From the NCBI GenBank assembly GCA_024233975.1, contig JACKOX010000034.1, positions 1 through 24,388 on the forward strand: a stretch of 24,388 bases of DNA. Reading direction: 5' to 3'. Under the pieces are notes generated by a model. That model was given only the letters and a program-made list of their open reading frames with translations. It was not told the origin of the DNA and did not search any database. The position numbers were made by a program, and so were the translations under genes. Numbering within the stretch: the stretch's first letter is position 1; the number at the start of each line of letters is the position of its first letter. Shown in pieces: positions 21,825 to 24,388 of this stretch. Origin of the DNA: Rhodanobacteraceae bacterium. GTDB lineage: Bacteria > Pseudomonadota > Gammaproteobacteria > Xanthomonadales > Xanthomonadaceae.

Positions 21825-21999
21825 AGCCCTCCCAAGCAGGTGCAATCGGGTCGACCCCGCGGCGAGACGCCCGGTTTGCCGAGCCAGTCTATCTATTCGG
21901 CGGGCAGGCAGGTTCGAATCCCGATAGTTGGTCGCGACGACCGCTTTATTTCAGAATAAGCTAATATAGCTGCATCCCTTCCGGTGACGGAGTCCCGCC
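21825..21999. promoter_or_regulatory. Divergent intergenic region upstream of bd oxidase genes
   Basis: This 175-base gap contains three symmetric elements: GGTCG-CGA-CGACC (21930-21942), a looser CTTTATT/AATAAG pair (21944-21960), and AGCTA-ATA-TAGCT (21959-21971), which covers a TAATAT that could be the -10 box of the oxidase promoter. It ends 29 bases before the oxidase ATG. I see no FNR/Anr-type TTGAT-N4-ATCAA site and no convincing -35 box. Confidence 0.35.
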
Positions 22000-23394
22000 A
22001 TGGACCTCGATGGCCTGTTGATCGCACGCCTGCAGTTTGCCTTCACGATCGCGTTCCACATCATCTTCCCTACCTTCACGATTGGCCTGGCGGCGTTCAT
22101 CGCCTTCCTCGAAGGCGTGTGGCTGAAGACGAAGGACGAGCGCTACCTGATGCTGGCGCGCTTCTGGACCAAGGTTTTCGCGCTCAGTTTTGCGATGGGC
22201 GTGGTGTCGGGCATCGTGATGAGCTACCAGTTCGGCACCAACTGGAGCGGCTACTCCGAGAAACTTGGCAATGTGCTCGGCCCGCTGATCGGCTACGAGG
22301 TGCTGACCGCCTTCTTCCTTGAAGCCACCTTCCTGGGCGTGATGCTGTTCGGCTGGAAACGCGTGCCGCCGTGGCTGCACTTCCTGTCGTCGGTGATCGT
22401 CGCCGTCGGCACCACGATATCGGCGTTCTGGATCCTCTCGGCCAACAGCTGGATGCAGCATCCGGTCGGGCACCGAATGGTTGATGGCGTGGCGCTCCCG
22501 GTGGACTGGTTCACCATCATCTTCAATCCGACCTTCCCGCTGCGCTTCGCACACATGGTCATCGCCGCCTACCTGACCACGGCCTTCGTGGTGATGGCAG
22601 TCGGCGCGCGTTACCTGCGTCGCGGCCTGCACGGCCATGGCGGCCGGGTGATGCTGCGCGCCGGACTTGGCATGGCGCTGGTGCTGGCGCCGCTGCAGCT
22701 GTTCATCGGCGACGCACACGGCCTGAAAACCGCCGAAGTGCAGCCGGCCAAGGTCGCCGCGATGGAGGCACATTGGGACAGCAGCGATGCCGCGCCGCTG
22801 GTGCTGTTCGCCTGGCCGGACGAACAGGCCGAGGCCAACCGCGCCGCCATCGAAATCCCCTACATCGCCAGTCTGATCATCACCCATGAGCTCGACGGAA
22901 AATTCCCCGGCCTCAAGGACTTCCCGCGTGAGGACCGTCCGCCGGTGAAACCGGTGTTCTTCAGCTTCCGGGTGATGGTCGGCATCGGCCTGCTGATGAT
23001 CCTGCTCGCGCTGTGGGGCGGCTGGCGCTGGTGGCGCGGTCGCCTGTTCGAAGATGGCTGGTTCCTGCGCGCGATTGCCTGGAGCTGGCCTGGTGGTTTC
23101 GTCGCCGTGCTGGCCGGCTGGGTGGTGGCCGAAACCGGCCGTCAGCCCTGGGTGGCGACCGGCATCCTGCGAACCGTCGATGCGGCCTCGCCGGTTGCCG
23201 CTGGCGCGGTGCTGTCGTCGCTGTTGCTGTTCATTGCGGTGTACGCCATCGTCTTCGCCGCCGGCATCTACTACATCAACCGGCTGCTGGAGAAGGGCCC
23301 GCCGGTGCTGGAAGACGGCGCTGACGAAACCCCGCTGGGTACCACCCTGAGTTCGGCCAGCAGTGCCGCGCGCGCGGCAACGGAGGAGGCGTGA
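22000..23394 (+). CDS. cioA: Cytochrome bd-type ubiquinol oxidase subunit I (short Q-loop, CIO class)
   Basis: This 464-residue inner-membrane subunit oxidises ubiquinol and carries the three haems of a bd oxidase, reducing oxygen to water without proton pumping. Visible key residues are H20 in FHIIFPTF, E100 and E108 in GYEVLTAFFLEATFLG, H185 in RFAHMVIAAY, M326 in SFRVMVG (haem b558 ligand) and GRQPW at 380-384. The segment between H185 and M326 is short, with no extended Q-loop insertion, which places it in the short-Q-loop class. Members of this class are often called cyanide-insensitive oxidases, though spectra and inhibitor response cannot be read from sequence; cydA is an equally acceptable name. 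GGAG lies eight bases before the ATG. The stop overlaps the next start by one base (TGATG), so the two subunits are translationally coupled. Confidence 0.95.
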   Translation: MDLDGLLIARLQFAFTIAFHIIFPTFTIGLAAFIAFLEGVWLKTKDERYLMLARFWTKVFALSFAMGVVSGIVMSYQFGTNWSGYSEKLGNVLGPLIGYEVLTAFFLEATFLGVMLFGWKRVPPWLHFLSSVIVAVGTTISAFWILSANSWMQHPVGHRMVDGVALPVDWFTIIFNPTFPLRFAHMVIAAYLTTAFVVMAVGARYLRRGLHGHGGRVMLRAGLGMALVLAPLQLFIGDAHGLKTAEVQPAKVAAMEAHWDSSDAAPLVLFAWPDEQAEANRAAIEIPYIASLIITHELDGKFPGLKDFPREDRPPVKPVFFSFRVMVGIGLLMILLALWGGWRWWRGRLFEDGWFLRAIAWSWPGGFVAVLAGWVVAETGRQPWVATGILRTVDAASPVAAGAVLSSLLLFIAVYAIVFAAGIYYINRLLEKGPPVLEDGADETPLGTTLSSASSAARAATEEA

Positions 23395-24388
23395 TGGAAA
23401 CCTTCCTGCCCACCATCTGGGCCGCGCTGATTGCGTTGGCCGTGCTGCTCTACGTGCTGTTTGACGGCTTCGATCTCGGCCTCGGCATTCTTTTTCCTTT
23501 CCGCAAGGCCGAAGGCGACCGCGACCTGATGATGAACTCGGTCGCCCCGTTCTGGGATGGCAACGAAACCTGGCTGGTGCTGGGCGGTGGCGGCCTGTGG
23601 GTGGCTTTCCCCAAGGCCTATGCCATCATTCTGCCGGCGCTGTATCTGCCGCTGATCGTGATGCTACTGGCGCTGATTTTCCGCGGCGTCGCCTTCGAGT
23701 TCCGCTGGGTGGCCAAGCCGAAGCATCGGCTGTGGGACATCGCCTTTGCCGGTGGATCATCGGTGGCGACCTTCGCCCAGGGCGTGGTGCTGGGCGGCCT
23801 GATCCAGGGCATCCACGTCGAAAACGGGCAGTTCGCCGGCGGCAGCTTCGACTGGCTGACGCCGTTCTCGCTGCTCTGCGGTTTCGGCCTGATGGTTGGC
23901 TACGCACTGCTCGCCGCTTGCTGGATGCTGTTCAAGATCGAAGGCGAGCTGGCGGTCTGGGCGCGCCGCGCGGCGCGCGATCTGCTGTTCGCCATGCTCG
24001 TTTTCATCGCTGCGGTCAGCCTGTGGACGCCGCTGATGAGTCAGGACATTGCGGATCGCTGGTTCAGCACGCCGAACTTCTACGTGCTGTCACAGGTGCC
24101 GCTGCTGACGCTGATCCTCGCCTATGTCGTCTGGCGCGGCCTGCGCCGTGGTGCGGAGCTCACGCCCTTCCTCGGCAGCATGGGGCTGTTCGTGCTCGGC
24201 TTCGCCGGCCTCGCCATCTCAACCTGGCCCTACCTCGTACCGCGCGCGCTCACCATCTTTGAGACCGCCGCCGCGCCCGAATCGCAGATCTTCTCGCTGA
24301 TCGGCGTGCTGGTGATGCTGCCCATCATCCTCGGCTACTTCGTCTTCGTGTACTGGACCTTCCGCGGCAAGCTGCGCCCCGGCGACGG
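23394..24388 (+). CDS. cioB: Cytochrome bd-type oxidase subunit II, 3' end beyond window
   Basis: Starting at ATG 23394, overlapping the subunit I stop and preceded by GGAGGAGG, the frame stays open to the window end, giving 331 complete codons. The N-terminus shows the subunit II hallmarks: YVLFDGFDLGLGILFPF (about 20-36) and VAPFWDGNETWLVLGGGGLW (about 48-67). About eight hydrophobic segments follow and the last visible one ends at FVYWTFRGKL, so only a few to a few dozen residues should be missing. Subunit II carries no haem of its own and stabilises subunit I. Whether a CydX-like small subunit follows cannot be seen. The family call is firm; cydB is a synonym. Confidence 0.95.
   Translation, partial: METFLPTIWAALIALAVLLYVLFDGFDLGLGILFPFRKAEGDRDLMMNSVAPFWDGNETWLVLGGGGLWVAFPKAYAIILPALYLPLIVMLLALIFRGVAFEFRWVAKPKHRLWDIAFAGGSSVATFAQGVVLGGLIQGIHVENGQFAGGSFDWLTPFSLLCGFGLMVGYALLAACWMLFKIEGELAVWARRAARDLLFAMLVFIAAVSLWTPLMSQDIADRWFSTPNFYVLSQVPLLTLILAYVVWRGLRRGAELTPFLGSMGLFVLGFAGLAISTWPYLVPRALTIFETAAAPESQIFSLIGVLVMLPIILGYFVFVYWTFRGKLRPGD

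Noticed and set aside
21961..22887. A 308-codon minus-strand frame opposite cioA
   Set aside because: cioA has all haem-ligand residues and a ribosome site. The antisense product is His/Gln/Arg-rich without domains.

Overview
The window reads as about 24 kb of chromosome from a GC-rich, Gram-negative gammaproteobacterium. The best guess is Xanthomonadales (Rhodanobacteraceae/Lysobacteraceae-like). The reasons are an OmpW-type outer-membrane protein, a bd-type oxidase of the short-Q-loop (CIO) class, a PhhA phenylalanine hydroxylase beside an Lrp/AsnC regulator, and secreted proteins ending in an F-x-(D/S)-G-F-E tail. The lineage is inference; no rRNA, tRNA or other decisive marker is present. 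I see no insertion sequence, integrase, CRISPR array, tRNA or rRNA.

Layout. (1) Positions 1-2537, minus strand: a tight five-gene set. In transcription order it holds two half-size YeeE/YedE sulfur-transport membrane proteins (overlapping by ATGA), a small exported Ala/Glu-rich protein with two NPC motifs, a His-rich protein of unknown function, and an exported SseA-like rhodanese cut by the window edge. An ATACC-N6-GGTAT dyad lies in front of it. (2) 2790-3485, plus: a short-chain dehydrogenase resembling dihydropteridine reductase, preceded by two abutting inverted repeats. (3) 3601-4215, minus: OmpW, with its own terminator. (4) 4410-7432, plus, lower GC: a duplicated small membrane protein and a 761-residue secreted RCC1-type protein with fourteen C-x9-C repeats. 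A perfect bidirectional terminator follows. (5) 7513-10345, minus: a two-gene M16 protease pair, one subunit carrying the zinc site and the other having lost it. (6) 10467-15735, minus: a secreted 14-repeat PD40 propeller protein downstream of a membrane-bound winged-helix/TPR regulator. (7) 15825-17102, plus: an MgtC/SapB-DUF4010 membrane protein. (8) 17142-18628: phenylalanine hydroxylase (minus) divergent from an Lrp/AsnC regulator (plus), with a clear palindromic operator between them. (9) 18750-20534, minus: a secreted DUF2341/DUF11-like protein. (10) 20661-21824, minus: a membrane GGDEF diguanylate cyclase. (11) 22000 to the right edge, plus: cioA/cydA and a nearly complete cioB/cydB.

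How the genes work together. Region 1 is probably a sulfur (thiosulfate/sulfane sulfur) import and handling operon. Regions 4, 6 and 9 each contribute a large secreted protein. The three share no fold, yet all end in the same short tail, with at most three residues after it. This suggests a common export, anchoring or processing signal, and it is the most interesting feature of the window. Region 8 is an aromatic amino-acid catabolic unit with its own regulator. The dihydropteridine-reductase-like dehydrogenase of region 2 could in principle recycle the pterin cofactor of the hydroxylase, although the two genes lie 14 kb apart.
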